A DNA stretch of 7,271 nucleotides, from contig NVVT01000005.1 of NCBI GenBank assembly GCA_002733465.1, positions 126,422 through 133,692 of the forward strand, in the 5' to 3' direction. Below the pieces are notes generated by a model, which saw only the letters and a program-made list of their open reading frames with translations, ran no database searches and had not been told where the DNA came from. Of this stretch, positions 1 through 6,128 are shown one piece after another. The position numbers and the translations under genes were made by a program. Each line of letters opens with the position of its first letter. The stretch's first letter is position 1. Source of the stretch: Kangiella sp. GTDB taxonomy: Bacteria; Pseudomonadota; Gammaproteobacteria; Enterobacterales; Kangiellaceae.

Positions 1-287
1 ACATCAGTAAACCATTGACGATGGCCCATTTGCTTACGGCTATGCTTACGTCTTTGGAACTTAATGATTTTAACTTTCTTGCCACGACCTTGCTCGATAA
101 TTTCACCAGCAACTTTCGCTTTGTCTAAATAAGGTGCGCCTAACGCTAAATCGTCGCCTTCACCAACCATTAAAATCTTATCGAAATCAATCGTTGAACC
201 TTTTTCTAGGTCAATTTTTTCTAGGCGAACAACTTGGCCTTCTTTTACTCGGTGCTGTTTACCACCACTTTGAATCACCGCGTACAT
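1..287 (-). CDS. rplU: 50S ribosomal protein L21 (3' end cut by window edge)
   Basis: L21 binds 23S rRNA in the large ribosomal subunit. Reading the complement from the ATG at 287-285 gives MYAVIQSGGKQHRV, the classic L21 N-terminus. The family signature follows near the visible end as KFQRRKHSRKQMGHRQWFTD, at about residues 76-95. The family is about 103 residues long; 95 whole codons are visible, so only the last few residues are missing. A GGAG ribosome binding site lies about 9 bases upstream of the ATG. rpmA (L27) usually follows rplU, which would put it outside the window to the left. The gene is divergent from ispB. The signature position normally occupied by Arg (KFRRRKH in E. coli) reads Gln here, a mild substitution. 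Identification is secure. Confidence 0.97.
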   Translation of the reverse strand, partial: MYAVIQSGGKQHRVKEGQVVRLEKIDLEKGSTIDFDKILMVGEGDDLALGAPYLDKAKVAGEIIEQGRGKKVKIIKFQRRKHSRKQMGHRQWFTD

Positions 288-359
288 AGCGACACTCTCC
301 GTCTTGATCTTCACAGTAAATGACTGCTCGATCTTATTGTTAATTGCTCGAAACTCCCG

Positions 360-386
360 TTTATAACGACTCGCTTAGCAAGACAA
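360..386 (-). promoter_or_regulatory. possible sigma70-type promoter of rplU
   Basis: On the complement, TTGTCT (386-381) is followed after 15 bases by TATAAA (365-360). The -10 is good, but the spacer is 2 bases short of ideal, so the assignment is tentative. It would give a leader of about 65 bases before the rplU ATG. Confidence 0.35.
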
Positions 387-548
387 TTTTAACGGCAATC
401 CCATAAATAAGGGCGCGCATTTTAAGACATTAGAGGCAAGGTCGCAAGTATTAATACGAATATTCTTACCAAATACTCTGACAATCTGATTAATACCTAA
501 TAATTGTGTTAAATTTGCATTTACTCTCTTCTATTAGCCAATTTTTCC

Positions 549-577
549 TTGACCAAACAGTTTGTAAAACATAGCAT
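549..577 (+). promoter_or_regulatory. probable sigma70 promoter of ispB
   Basis: TTGACC (549-554; 5 of 6 match to TTGACA) and TAGCAT (572-577; 4 of 6 match to TATAAT) are separated by exactly 17 bases. The start of transcription would fall near 584, giving a leader of about 40 bases. This is a motif match only. Confidence 0.55.
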
Positions 578-612
578 TCTGCCTATCATTATAAAGCCCA
601 CACCGAATAAAA

Positions 613-627
613 AGGGAACATTTTTTG
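613..627 (+). promoter_or_regulatory. ribosome binding site and TTG start of ispB
   Basis: AGGGA at 613-617 sits 7 bases before the TTG at 625-627. No in-frame ATG lies near the conserved N-terminal region, so this site decides the start. TTG is a weak initiator and may hold expression down. Confidence 0.7.
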
Positions 628-1629
628 TCTGACCTCAACCCCAACAAAAAAATCGATCAAAAGCCCGATATCAAACGCATTACTAAACTAGTCGACCAGG
701 ATTTTTTAGCGACAAATCAAGTTATTGTGGCCCAGCTAAAATCCGATGTCGCTTTAGTTAATCAATTAGGTCACTACATTGTTGCGGCTGGCGGTAAGCG
801 TTTACGCCCTTTACTAGTTTTAATGGTGGCTAATTCGTTAGGTTACCAAGGTAATAAACACCACCAAGCTGCCGCTATCGTAGAATTCATTCATACAGCC
901 ACACTTTTACACGATGATGTAGTTGATGAAAGCGATAGACGACGAGGCCGAGAAACTGCAAATGCCCTTTTTGGCAACGCCGCAAGCGTATTGGTGGGTG
1001 ATTTCTTATATTCTCGATCATTTCAAATGATGGTCACTATTGAGAAAATGGAAGTGATGACACTTTTAGCAACAACCACAAATCAAATAGCTGAAGGCGA
1101 AGTTTTGCAATTAATGAATTGTAATGATCCTAACGCCTCAGAAGAAAGCTATTTCAAAGTCATTGAAAATAAGACAGCCATTTTATTTGCAGCCGCCTGT
1201 GAATTAGGCGCTATTATTTCAGATAATCAACAACATAAAGAAAAACTTCATCAATACGGCCTTCATTTGGGACTGGCATTTCAGTTAATGGATGATGCTT
1301 TGGATTACACGGCGGACAGTGAAGAGTTAGGTAAAAACGTAGGTGATGATCTTGCCGAAGGGAAACCAACTCTGCCTTTAATTCACGCGATGGAAAACTC
1401 AACTGGCGGTGATGAAAAACTAATTAAGCAATGTATTGAAAATGGTGGTATCGACCATTTGGAAGAAATTCAAGCTATTATTAAGAAGACTAAATCAATT
1501 GAGTACACACTAGAAAAGGCGGACAAAGAAGTCGCGATTGCGAAAGATTGTTTATTCGATTTGCCTGACAACGTATTCACTAAGGCTTTATTTGAACTTG
1601 CTGAGTTTTCTGTATTAAGAAATAGCTAA
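625..1629 (+). CDS. ispB: all-trans polyprenyl (octaprenyl-type) diphosphate synthase
   Basis: This cytoplasmic enzyme adds isopentenyl diphosphate units to farnesyl diphosphate to make the long side chain of ubiquinone and menaquinone. The 334-residue product shows the trans-prenyltransferase landmarks in order: GGKRLRP (56-62), the first Asp-rich motif DDVVD (97-101) in LLHDDVVDESD, a GEVLQL helix (158-163), the second Asp-rich motif DDALD (223-227) and GDDLAEGKPTLPL (240-252). The residue five before the first Asp motif is a small Ala (92), which in this family leaves room for long chains. The exact length (C40 or other) cannot be read from sequence. It is about 11 residues longer than E. 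coli IspB (323), mostly at a charged N-terminus (NPNKKIDQKPDIK). The start is TTG with a well placed AGGGA site. The gene is monocistronic, divergent from rplU and convergent with trhO. Its link to the nar genes is biochemical, through quinol supply. Confidence 0.95.
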   Translation: MSDLNPNKKIDQKPDIKRITKLVDQDFLATNQVIVAQLKSDVALVNQLGHYIVAAGGKRLRPLLVLMVANSLGYQGNKHHQAAAIVEFIHTATLLHDDVVDESDRRRGRETANALFGNAASVLVGDFLYSRSFQMMVTIEKMEVMTLLATTTNQIAEGEVLQLMNCNDPNASEESYFKVIENKTAILFAAACELGAIISDNQQHKEKLHQYGLHLGLAFQLMDDALDYTADSEELGKNVGDDLAEGKPTLPLIHAMENSTGGDEKLIKQCIENGGIDHLEEIQAIIKKTKSIEYTLEKADKEVAIAKDCLFDLPDNVFTKALFELAEFSVLRNS

Positions 1630-1691
1630 GAGATAGTGAATTTATAAATAAAATGACATTCTCTTAGTCAAGACCAATTTAGAGCCAAATA

Positions 1692-1710
1692 GAGTTCGAC
1701 TCATTTATTT
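1692..1710 (+). terminator. weak possible terminator downstream of ispB
   Basis: GAGT-TCG-ACTC (1692-1702) can fold into a 4-bp stem with a 3-base loop and is followed by ATTTATTT. The stem is short and the T tract interrupted, so this is at best a weak intrinsic terminator. It runs into the last codons of the convergent trhO. Confidence 0.25.
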
Positions 1711-2734
1711 AAAGATTCAGTTTGGAGCTAGTGTTTAGTTTCCTTACCTGTTCACGCTGTTGTTTTTTCATTTCACGGCGAGCGATTAGATGCTTTTCTG
1801 CATCACCGCCCACATGTTGTTCTCCTCTAGCTTTCGCTAAGCGAATTTGTTTTTCTCGCTCTTGATACCGGGATTTTTGCTCAGTAGTCGTTTTATCAAA
1901 ACAATGCGGGCAACTAACTCCTTGTAAATAATGTTCACTTTGCTGTTCTTCATCGGTAATTGGCATTCTACAGGCATTACATTGTGCGTAACTTCCAGGA
2001 TTTAAATCATGGTCAACGGTGACACGATCATCAAATACAAAACATTCGCCTTTCCATGTGGTTTCTTCTTTAGGGACTTCTTCTAAATATTTTAAAATGC
2101 CTCCTTTCAAATGATAAACCTCTTCATAACCTCGTTCTTTCATAAAAGCCGTAGACTTTTCGCAACGGATCCCGCCTGTGCAAAACATCGCTATTTTTTT
2201 ATGCTTTGCTGGCGACAGGTTGTTTTTTACGTAATCTGGAAAATCTCTAAAAGATACAGTGTTGGGGTTAACTGCATTTTCAAAGGTTCCTACGGCATAT
2301 TCGTAATCATTTCTTGTATCAACTAGCAAAACATCTGGATCAGTAATTAAAGCATTCCAATCTTTGGGTTCCACGTAAGTGCCAACCACTTTTCTAGGGT
2401 CAATTCCTTCAACCCCCATTGTCACAATTTCTTTTTTCAATTTAACTTTAGTACGTTTAAACGGTTTTTCTTCTGAGATAGATTCTTTTACCACAATAGA
2501 ATCTAATCCTGATTGATTTTCAAGCCAAACTAATAGCTGATCAATTGATTTTCTGGAGCCTGCAACCGTTCCATTAATACCTTCTTGAGCTAACAATAAC
2601 GTACCACAGACTTCATGGGACTTCATAAAATCTAATAAAGGTTTTTGAATCGATCGGTAATTTTCAAGCGCTACAAATTTGTATAACGCGCAAACGACAT
2701 AAGATGTATCTAGTGACATAGTCTGTCTAGACAT
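1709..2734 (-). CDS. trhO: tRNA U34 hydroxylase TrhO (YceA/UPF0176 rhodanese-domain protein)
   Basis: TrhO hydroxylates uridine 34 in the anticodon of certain tRNAs to 5-hydroxyuridine, the first step to cmo5U/mo5U, and in E. coli this route depends on oxygen. The 341-residue product has the family layout. An N-terminal acylphosphatase-like domain (about 11-105) carries LAQEGINGTVAGS at 48-60. The central rhodanese domain (about 115-220) has VDTRNDYEYAVGTFENAV (138-155) and the active-site loop CTGGIRCEKS (185-194), where Cys185 is the expected catalytic residue. The C-terminal part has two CxxC pairs (252/255 and 275/278), which could bind metal, then a very basic Lys/Arg/Gln-rich tail (about 285-341). 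The start at 2734-2732 is supported by GAGGA about 8 bases upstream; Met6 is a less likely alternative. Divergent from narK1. Confidence 0.92.
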   Translation of the reverse strand: MSRQTMSLDTSYVVCALYKFVALENYRSIQKPLLDFMKSHEVCGTLLLAQEGINGTVAGSRKSIDQLLVWLENQSGLDSIVVKESISEEKPFKRTKVKLKKEIVTMGVEGIDPRKVVGTYVEPKDWNALITDPDVLLVDTRNDYEYAVGTFENAVNPNTVSFRDFPDYVKNNLSPAKHKKIAMFCTGGIRCEKSTAFMKERGYEEVYHLKGGILKYLEEVPKEETTWKGECFVFDDRVTVDHDLNPGSYAQCNACRMPITDEEQQSEHYLQGVSCPHCFDKTTTEQKSRYQEREKQIRLAKARGEQHVGGDAEKHLIARREMKKQQREQVRKLNTSSKLNL

Positions 2735-2820
2735 AGGTAGATTCCTCAGCTAACCAGAACGTAAATCTGGTGCTTTAACAATTGTATAAAATAATTTTAG
2801 GTCAAATACTGAACACCGCT

Positions 2821-2848
2821 ATTATAATCAATCAAAACAGTTTTTAAA
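2821..2848 (-). promoter_or_regulatory. probable promoter of trhO
   Basis: On the complement, a perfect TATAAT (2826-2821) is preceded after 16 bases by TTTAAA (2848-2843), a 4 of 6 match to the -35 consensus. Transcription would start near 2814, giving a leader of about 80 bases. A TTGACC closer to the gene lacks a -10 at proper spacing. Confidence 0.5.
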
Positions 2849-2877
2849 GCACTATTTCTTAGATAGCTAAAACTCTA

Positions 2878-2891
2878 TTGACTTAGATCAA
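2878..2891 (+). promoter_or_regulatory. FNR/Anr binding site upstream of the nar cluster
   Basis: TTGAC-TTAG-ATCAA matches the FNR consensus TTGAT-N4-ATCAA at 9 of 10 positions. FNR and Anr are oxygen-sensing iron-sulfur regulators that switch on nitrate respiration when oxygen is low. The site is centred at 2884.5 and lies ahead of narK1, exactly where such a box is expected for a nar operon. Confidence 0.82.
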
Positions 2892-2912
2892 TTCGGCTTA
2901 TGCCTGCCTTGC

Positions 2913-2918
2913 TACCCT
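2913..2918 (+). promoter_or_regulatory. -10 element of the FNR-dependent narK1 promoter
   Basis: TACCCT at 2913-2918 keeps the T, A and final T of TATAAT. A start about 7 bases downstream (2925-2926) puts the centre of the FNR box near -41, the class II activation geometry. There is no good -35, as is normal when FNR takes its place. The leader to the narK1 ATG would be about 50 bases. Confidence 0.5.
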
Positions 2919-2963
2919 TGCACCAAAGTAAAAACTCAATGCCATTTATTATCTGAAATAAAT

Positions 2964-2978
2964 GGGGGGATGCTCATG
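2964..2978 (+). promoter_or_regulatory. ribosome binding site deciding the narK1 start
   Basis: A run of six G then A (2964-2970) is the only Shine-Dalgarno-like stretch. It directly touches the upstream in-frame ATG at 2970, too close to serve it, but lies 5 bases before the ATG at 2976-2978. The start is therefore placed at 2976. Confidence 0.65.
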
Positions 2979-4223
2979 GTAAGTCATAAAACAAAACAGA
3001 ATTCTGTTCTAGCGATGAACACCATCGCATTCGCGTTTAATTTTGCAATTTGGACCATGTTTTCAATCATTGGTCTTAAGATAAAACAAGAACTTGGTCT
3101 CAGTGATACTCAATTCGGAGTGCTTGTTGCTACTCCTATTTTAACAGGCTCTTTGACTCGTCTACCCTTAGGGATTTTAACTGACTACTACGGTGGAAGA
3201 ATCGTTTATTTTATTCAAATGATCTTAGTAGCAATCGCGACTTATAGCCTTGCATTTGCTACCGAATATTGGCAATACCTTGTCGCTGGTTTATTTGTCG
3301 GTTTAGCCGGCGGATCATTTGCGATTGGAATTGCATTTACCTCAGCATGGTTTGAAAAAGAAAAACAAGGTACTGCAATGGGTATCTTCGGAGCAGGTAA
3401 TGCAGGTGCTGCAATAACTAACTTAGTTGCGCCAATGATTGTTGTTGCCGTTGGCTGGCGAATGGTTCCAACTTATTATTCAATTGCGATGGTTGTCATC
3501 GCGATACTCTTTTGGTTTTTGACATTTGATGATCCCCACCAGCAAGAGCGAAAAGCGAAAGGCACTCATAAGTCTCTTGCTGAACAACTTGCCCCACTAA
3601 AAGAATTAAGGGTTTGGCGTTTTGGGCTTTATTACTATTTCGTATTTGGCGGATTTGTTGCACTAGCTCTTTGGCTCCCTCGATACTACATGGGCGAATA
3701 TAACTTAGATCTTAAAACAGCTTCGCTCATCACCATGGTCTTCACTCTTCCTTCAGGTCTTATTAGAGCTTTCGGTGGTTATGCGTCAGACAAAATTGGT
3801 GCGAGAACTGTCAACTGGTGGGTATTTTGGATTTCTGCGACTTGCTTATTCTTTCTATCATATCCAGAAACAAGCTTCATCGTTAAAGGCGTTGAAGGAA
3901 ATGTTGAATTTAACATTGGTCTTAATGTTTGGGTATTTACCGGTTTGGTATTTATCGTTGGTATCGCACAAGGCATCGGTAAAGCCAGTGTTTTTAAACT
4001 AATTTACGATTACTACCCTAACAACATGGGATCAGTCGGTGGCATGGTTGGTGTCATTGGTGGTTTAGGTGGATTCACTTTACCTATTTTCTTCGGCCTG
4101 CTTTCGGATTACACCAACATTCGATCTTCTAACTTTATGTTGATGTTTGGATTGGTTGCCATTTGTATGTTTTGGATGAACTACTCAATCATACATATGA
4201 AGAAAGATAGCGAGATTTTATAG
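2976..4223 (+). CDS. narK1: NarK1-type nitrate transporter (MFS, nitrate/nitrite porter family)
   Basis: This inner-membrane carrier is of the major facilitator NNP family, type I. Type I members are regarded as nitrate/proton symporters that start nitrate uptake before nitrite is available for exchange. The 415-residue product (from the ATG at 2976) is hydrophobic throughout, with about 12 expected membrane spans and a charged central loop near 185-213. Family marks: TRLPLGILTDYYGGR (61-75), whose Arg62 matches a substrate-binding arginine; the first Gly-rich nitrate signature, with GLAGGSFAIG (109-118) and GIFGAGNAGAA (136-146); Arg264 in GLIRAFGGYASDK, matching the second arginine; and the second signature GGMVGVIGGLGGFTLP (355-370) after GIGKASVFKLIYDYYP. 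It is the first gene after the FNR box and is followed after 138 bases by narK2. The type I label rests on length and pairing with narK2. Confidence 0.9.
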   Translation: MVSHKTKQNSVLAMNTIAFAFNFAIWTMFSIIGLKIKQELGLSDTQFGVLVATPILTGSLTRLPLGILTDYYGGRIVYFIQMILVAIATYSLAFATEYWQYLVAGLFVGLAGGSFAIGIAFTSAWFEKEKQGTAMGIFGAGNAGAAITNLVAPMIVVAVGWRMVPTYYSIAMVVIAILFWFLTFDDPHQQERKAKGTHKSLAEQLAPLKELRVWRFGLYYYFVFGGFVALALWLPRYYMGEYNLDLKTASLITMVFTLPSGLIRAFGGYASDKIGARTVNWWVFWISATCLFFLSYPETSFIVKGVEGNVEFNIGLNVWVFTGLVFIVGIAQGIGKASVFKLIYDYYPNNMGSVGGMVGVIGGLGGFTLPIFFGLLSDYTNIRSSNFMLMFGLVAICMFWMNYSIIHMKKDSEIL

Positions 4224-4234
4224 GAAAAAGACAT

Positions 4235-4316
4235 TTCACCACGGAGACACTGAGCGCTCGGAGAAAAGAGTAGAAAAATTTATGACTTTATTCTCCCTCC
4301 GTGCCTCCGTGGTGAA
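4235..4316 (+). repeat. palindromic repeat element A in the narK1-narK2 gap
   Basis: An imperfect inverted repeat fills most of the gap. The left arm starts TTCACCACGGAG (4235-4246) and pairs over 12 bases without error with CTCCGTGGTGAA (4305-4316). After one mismatch (4247/4304) the pairing goes on through CACTGAG against CTCCGTG (one more mismatch, 4251/4300). After a 5-base bulge, GGAGAA (4260-4265) pairs with TTCTCC (4291-4296). The loop is about 25 bases. Heptamers CACNGAG recur every 8 bases in both arms. A T-rich stretch follows at 4319-4331. It is related to the element at 5991-6058. Similar 'accacggagacacggag' palindromes are, from memory, scattered in many bacterial genomes; their role is not settled. 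Confidence 0.85.
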
Positions 4317-4345
4317 TGATTTTTAATTTTTAGTTTTAATAATAC

Positions 4346-4351
4346 GAGGAG
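4346..4351 (+). promoter_or_regulatory. ribosome binding site of narK2
   Basis: GAGGAG lies 10 bases before the ATG at 4362, slightly far. GAGT (4349-4352) and ACTC (4358-4361) can pair across CAATA, which would bring the site nearer to the start or partly hide it. Confidence 0.7.
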
Positions 4352-4361
4352 TCAATAACTC

Positions 4362-5966
4362 ATGTCTGATCTACAAAAGTGGGATGTCGAAGACACCCAA
4401 TACTGGGAATCTGAAGGAAAGAAAATTGCAAGCCGCAATCTTTGGATCTCAATCCCAAGTTTACTCACAGGATTTGCTGTGTGGTTGTATTGGGGGATCA
4501 TTACTATTCAAATGTTAAATTTGGGTTTCCCTTTTGCTAAGAGTGAGTTGTTTACTCTAATGGCAGTAGCCGGTCTAACCGGAGCCACTTTACGAATACC
4601 CAGCAGTTTCTTTATCCGTTTAGCGGGTGGAAGAAATACCATTGTTTTTACAACCGCTTTATTAATGATCCCCGCCATTGGTGCAGGGATAGCATTACAA
4701 GATAAAAATACACCGCTTTGGGTTTTCCAAGTTCTCGCATTATTATCTGGTTTTGGCGGTGGTAACTTCGCTTCGTCAATGTCAAATATCAGCTTCTTTT
4801 TTCCTAAGAAGCAACAAGGTCTCGCATTAGGTCTTAATGCAGGTCTAGGCAATTTTGGTGTAACCACAATGCAAATTCTAGTGCCACTGTTTATGACTTT
4901 TGGAATTTTCGGTGGCGAGCCAATGGAATTAGTCAGCACATCTGGCACATTGATTGGAAAAATCCCTGCAGGTAGTGACGCTTGGATCCATAATGCTGGT
5001 TATGTTTGGTTATTGTTTTTAGTTCCTCTAGCCTTTGTCGGTTGGTGGGGAATGAATAATATTAAAGTGCCTCATGTTACGCCCAACTTACCCAACCCAA
5101 TTAGTTCGTTTTCAATTATTTCAGGCATGTTGTTAATCGGTTTTATAACAGCAGTTTTTGGATTATGGTTAATGCTTCCTGAAAAAGTCGGAGGTTCCGG
5201 ATTTGAAATTAGTAAATGGATTGTTCTACCAATTGTAATTGCTTTAACTGTTTATTTATTAAAATTAATTCCAGGCCAAGTTAAAGAAAACCTATCTCAT
5301 CAATACAAAATTTTTGATAACAAACACACTTGGGTAATGAGTATTATTTATACCATGACGTTTGGCTCTTTCATCGGTTTCGCTGCTGGTTTTGGATTAT
5401 CTATTAAAGTTATTTTTGGTTATCAGCATGTCATGATCGATGGTGTCATGAATCATGACTTAGCTAACGAAAATGGGCCAAGCGCTCTCATGTATGCGTG
5501 GATGGGTCCTTTTATTGGCGCATTAATTAGACCGGTTGGCGGATGGGTTTCTGACAAGGTCGGTGGCGCTTTAGTGACGCAAATCTGTGCTGTAGTCATG
5601 GTAGGAAGTGCATTAGGTGTAGCTCATTACATGCAATTAGCTTATTCCTCCGCTACACCCGAAGAGTTTTTTGTTCCTTTCCTAATACTCTTTTTAGTTT
5701 TATTTGGTGCTACTGGCATAGGCAATGGTTCAACATTTAGAACCATTTCAATGGTATTTGATAAGGAACAAGCAGGCCCCGTATTAGGTTGGACTTCTGC
5801 AGTTGCGGCTTACGGCGCATTTATTATTCCTAAAGTACTAGGCGAACAAATCAAATTAACAACACCTGAAAATGCGCTTTACGGTTTCGCTATTTTCTAC
5901 TGTGTTTGCATCGTGATTAACTGGTGGTTCTACCTAAGAAAAGGCGCAGAATTCCATAATCCATAA
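4362..5966 (+). CDS. narK2: NarK2-type nitrate/nitrite antiporter (MFS, nitrate/nitrite porter family)
   Basis: This inner-membrane carrier is of the NNP family, type II, the class of E. coli NarK, which exchanges external nitrate for internal nitrite during nitrate respiration. The 534-residue product opens with the cytoplasmic stretch typical of the class (WDVEDTQYWESEGKKIASRN, 7-26), then a first span with FAVWLYWGII. Marks: Arg78 in GATLRIPSSF, matching the first substrate arginine of E. coli NarK; the first Gly-rich signature at 130-166 (GFGGGNFASS, then GLGNFG); Arg390 in GALIRPVGGWVSDKVGG, matching the second arginine; and GATGIGNGSTFRTI (449-462) in the second signature region. It is about 70 residues longer than E. 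coli NarK (463). Much of the excess seems to lie in loops near 182-212 and 353-373. The gap to narG is 162 bases and contains no evident promoter, so co-transcription from the narK1 promoter is likely. Confidence 0.92.
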   Translation: MSDLQKWDVEDTQYWESEGKKIASRNLWISIPSLLTGFAVWLYWGIITIQMLNLGFPFAKSELFTLMAVAGLTGATLRIPSSFFIRLAGGRNTIVFTTALLMIPAIGAGIALQDKNTPLWVFQVLALLSGFGGGNFASSMSNISFFFPKKQQGLALGLNAGLGNFGVTTMQILVPLFMTFGIFGGEPMELVSTSGTLIGKIPAGSDAWIHNAGYVWLLFLVPLAFVGWWGMNNIKVPHVTPNLPNPISSFSIISGMLLIGFITAVFGLWLMLPEKVGGSGFEISKWIVLPIVIALTVYLLKLIPGQVKENLSHQYKIFDNKHTWVMSIIYTMTFGSFIGFAAGFGLSIKVIFGYQHVMIDGVMNHDLANENGPSALMYAWMGPFIGALIRPVGGWVSDKVGGALVTQICAVVMVGSALGVAHYMQLAYSSATPEEFFVPFLILFLVLFGATGIGNGSTFRTISMVFDKEQAGPVLGWTSAVAAYGAFIIPKVLGEQIKLTTPENALYGFAIFYCVCIVINWWFYLRKGAEFHNP

Positions 5967-5990
5967 GAACAACAAAAAGATTAAAAGATA

Positions 5991-6058
5991 TTCACCACAG
6001 AGGTCACAGAGAACAAATAATGTTTTCACTCTGTGTCCTCTGTGTCCTCTGTGGTAAA
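5991..6058 (+). repeat. palindromic repeat element B in the narK2-narG gap
   Basis: A relative of the element at 4235-4316. The left arm ACCACAGAGG (5994-6003) pairs perfectly with CCTCTGTGGT (6046-6055). After a T/T mismatch (6004/6045), CACAGAG (6005-6011) pairs with CTCTGTG (6038-6044). The outer TT (5991-5992) can pair with AA (6057-6058). Units recur every 9 bases: two in the left arm, three in the right (CTCTGTGTC at 6029 and 6038, CTCTGTGGT at 6047), so one right-arm unit stays unpaired or allows register shifts. The loop lies around 6012-6028. Confidence 0.87.
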
Positions 6059-6069
6059 AATGTCTTGAA

Positions 6070-6098
6070 TTTAGTTTTAGTTTTAGTTTTAGTTTTAG
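6070..6098 (+). repeat. TTTTAG hexanucleotide tandem repeat before narG
   Basis: Four exact TTTTAG copies (6075-6098) follow a partial TTTAG (6070-6074). The tract ends 20 bases before the narG ribosome binding site. A degenerate counterpart (TTTTAG then TTTTAA, 4328-4339) follows the palindrome upstream of narK2. Confidence 0.95.
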
Positions 6099-6128
6099 AA
6101 AAATTTATCTCAATCAATGGAGAATAAT

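Larger units (their letters stand above)
288..624. other. rplU-ispB divergent intergenic region
   Basis: This 337-bp AT-rich gap separates two genes transcribed away from each other. It holds a likely promoter for each gene, near 360-386 (leftward) and 549-577 (rightward). I see no open reading frame with a credible ribosome binding site, no tRNA and no strong hairpin in it. The middle part (about 390-545) has nothing I can assign. Confidence 0.7.

Noticed and set aside
1214..1402. Small minus-strand frame inside ispB
   Set aside because: It is a complement shadow of conserved IspB residues, including the second Asp-rich motif.
625..1629. ispB as part of a functional unit with the nar genes
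   Set aside because: Quinone supply is a biochemical link only; trhO on the opposite strand separates them, and rplU-ispB adjacency is standard in gammaproteobacteria.
1626..1667. Inverted repeat CTAAGAGA (1626-1633) / TCTCTTAG (1660-1667) as ispB terminator
   Set aside because: A perfect 8-bp match, but with a 26-base AT-rich loop, low GC and no following T run; probably chance.
2111..2326. Small plus-strand frame inside trhO
   Set aside because: It overlaps the rhodanese active-site region on the other strand and resembles no protein family I know.
2818..2831. Second FNR box over the trhO -10 (complement TTGAT-TATA-ATAGC)
   Set aside because: Only one half-site is intact, and the other half keeps just two bases of ATCAA.
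2878..2883. TTGACT read as a sigma70 -35 for narK1
   Set aside because: No -10-like hexamer lies 16-18 bases downstream, while the full 14-base sequence fits an FNR box much better.
2913..2919. NarL heptamer (TACCCTT)
   Set aside because: It misses the TACYYMT consensus at one position, stands alone and overlaps the likely -10.
3775..4002. Overlapping small frames on both strands inside narK1
   Set aside because: Out-of-frame shadows of a conserved nitrate-porter region.
4508..4948. 146-codon open frame on the minus strand inside narK2
   Set aside because: It lies antisense to a well conserved transporter, has a low-complexity Pro/Lys-rich product and no credible ribosome binding site.
4235..6098. 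CRISPR array
   Set aside because: The repeats are palindrome arms of 7-9-base units, not regularly spaced direct repeats with unique spacers, and no cas gene is present.
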